32,762 bases of DNA from DAHVFK01 sp035310985 (GTDB lineage Bacteria; Pseudomonadota; Gammaproteobacteria; Burkholderiales; SG8-39). Under the pieces are notes generated by a model. The model was given only the letters and a program-made list of their open reading frames with translations, ran no database searches and was not told the origin of the DNA. Shown piece after piece: positions 31,948 through 32,762 of this stretch. Where the stretch lies: the NCBI GenBank assembly GCA_035310985.1, contig DATGDH010000026.1, forward strand, positions 1 to 32,762, read 5' to 3'. Position numbers and translations under genes: made by a program. Position 1 is the stretch's first letter; the number at the start of each line of letters is the position of its first letter.

Positions 31948-32353
31948 TCAGGGTCTATTTTGCGCGCTCGCGTAGAGCCGGCGCATCGCGTCGAGCATGA
32001 CGCGCGCTTGGCACAGGCGCGCCCCCCCGCTCGGACGCGTGGCGACGAGCACGAAGCCGATGTAGTCGGCCTCGAGCTCCTGCTGGACGTACAGCGGCCG
32101 CATTTCGATCATGACCGCGTAGCTTTCGGCGAGCACGTGCGCCATCTATGCGCTGCATGCGCGCCTTCAGCGCGGGGTCCGGCTCGAGCATGCCCGCGAG
32201 CGCCAGGGTACGCAGCCGCGCACCGAAGCCGCGCGCCGCCAAGGCGTCCACTTCGGCCTCGCTGAAGGCGAAGTCCCTGAGGAATTCGAGTATCTGCTGC
32301 GCGGCGGCGAGGCCGGGCAGGGCGATGAGAAGCGCCGCGAGCAGAGCCGTCAA
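31948..32353 (-). pseudogene. Decayed M48-type metallopeptidase
   Basis: Two fragments in different frames. The first (TTG 32353 down to about 32140) has a signal peptide (TALLAALLIALPGLAAAQ) and an M48-like N-terminal region (FSEAEVDALAARGFGARL...EPDPALKARMQRI). The second (from about 32145 to 31948) has AHVLAESYAVMIEM...QELEADYIGFVLVA, which resembles the end of HExxH and the ELEAD metal-ligand motif. The segment between, including HExxH itself, is missing, and the join is out of frame. An intact M48 enzyme would be about twice as long. No ATG or ribosome site supports the start. Confidence 0.6.
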
Positions 32354-32419
32354 ACCTAATTCATTTTATTGAGAGGTTACGCTAGCTCATTGATCTGTCG
32401 CAATTAAATCCATCACGAT
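32354..32419. other. AT-rich intergenic spacer
   Basis: 66 bases between the acyl-CoA synthetase 3' end and the peptidase remnant, unusually rich in A/T (for example CATTTTATTGAG and AATTAAATCCATC). No ORF, tRNA or T-tract hairpin is visible. It may hold a terminator or an old promoter, or mark a junction. Confidence 0.4.
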
Positions 32420-32762
32420 TCATGCGGCCTTCTGCGCCTTGAGGCCCATCTCGTCGGCGATCTGCTGCCTCAGGATGTACTTCTGGATCTTGCCGGTGAC
32501 CGTCATCGGGAAGCTCTCGACGAACTTCACGTAGCGCGGGACCTTGTAGTGCGCGATCTGGCCGCGGCAGAACTCGCGGATCTCCTCCGCGCTCGCGGTG
32601 ACGCCGGGCCGCAGCACGACGCAGGCGCACAGCTCTTCGCCGTACTTGTCGTCGGGCACGCCGACGCACTGCACGTCCTGGATCTTCGGATGCCGGTACA
32701 GGAACTCCTCGACCTCGCGCGGGTAGATGTTCTCGCCGCCGCGGATCACCATGTCCTTGGAG
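32420..32762 (-). CDS. Acyl-CoA synthetase (AMP-binding), 3' end
   Basis: The frame is open to the right edge; only the C-terminal ~113 residues are visible. SKDMVIRGGENIYPREVEEFL is the A8/hinge motif of ANL ligases, and PRYVKFVESFPMTVTGKIQKYILR holds the catalytic Lys of the C-terminal subdomain (TGKIQK). The pattern fits medium- or long-chain fatty-acyl-CoA ligases (FadD/FadK-like), so it activates a carboxylic acid with ATP and CoA. The terminal KAQKAA is a common end. The chain-length class cannot be told from this fragment. Confidence 0.9.
   Translation of the reverse strand, partial: SKDMVIRGGENIYPREVEEFLYRHPKIQDVQCVGVPDDKYGEELCACVVLRPGVTASAEEIREFCRGQIAHYKVPRYVKFVESFPMTVTGKIQKYILRQQIADEMGLKAQKAA

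Noticed and set aside
31919..31975. CCCT...AGGG hairpin followed by TCTATTTT as an intrinsic terminator
   Set aside because: The stem is only 4 bp with a long loop, and no plus-strand gene ends just before it.

Overview
This 32.8-kb window is a very GC-rich, densely packed bacterial chromosome segment. GC is roughly 70% by eye. Genes abut or overlap by 1-4 bases, GTG starts are common, and no stretch over about 100 bases lacks a gene apart from short intergenic gaps. The gene families present suggest a betaproteobacterium, probably Burkholderiales-like. These include an Mla-type MCE operon with a STAS-fused permease, a TctD/TctE-like two-component pair, IorAB-like molybdenum hydroxylase subunits, the Tyr/Pro-rich secreted protein with paired cysteines, and YdcH. 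The taxon is an inference. I see no tRNA, rRNA, CRISPR array, phage gene or insertion sequence.

Layout. 1-860 (+): the end of a Tyr/Pro-rich envelope protein, then a glycine-zipper lipoprotein. 870-5067 (-): a phospholipid/MCE ABC transport operon (STAS-permease, ATPase, MCE protein, auxiliary lipoprotein) ending in a short-chain dehydrogenase. 5113-9119 (+): an aldo/keto reductase followed by a MacAB/Lol-like exporter (adaptor, FtsX-type permease, ATPase). 9082-9837 (-): a second SDR, divergent from an IorA/IorB-like molybdenum hydroxylase (9912-12622, +). 12619-13299 (-): a membrane-anchored helical protein of unknown function. 13368-15348 (+): a dienoyl-CoA-isomerase-like crotonase and a MetE-C-like protein. 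15358-16491 (-): TerC and a universal stress protein. 16559-19829 (-): an MFS carrier with its response regulator and sensor kinase. 19845-20579 (+): an Asp/Glu racemase-superfamily protein that overlaps, tail to tail, a cytochrome P450 (20464-21945, -). 22017-23368 (+): a cupin and an MBL-fold hydrolase. 23365-25489 (-): a pseudo-cyclase/PEGA membrane protein and a Ser/Thr kinase. 25582-26277 (-): a glutathione-transferase-like protein. 26380-31375 (+): one long run of two micro-proteins, an amidase, a diiron oxygenase-like protein, a ParB-domain protein, a small membrane protein, a DUF488 protein and a SpoIIAA-like protein. 31363-32762 (-): YdcH, a coiled-coil protein, a decayed M48 peptidase and the 3' end of an acyl-CoA synthetase.

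How the genes fit together. Much of the window looks like accessory catabolism and envelope upkeep: SDRs, a molybdenum hydroxylase, a P450, cupin and MBL proteins, a GST, an amidase, a crotonase and an acyl-CoA ligase, alongside lipid transport and export. The least explained unit is the 26380-31375 run. In it a double EX28DEXRH diiron protein overlaps by 4 bases a ParB-domain protein that has no obvious partition partner. No classical defence system or mobile element is visible.
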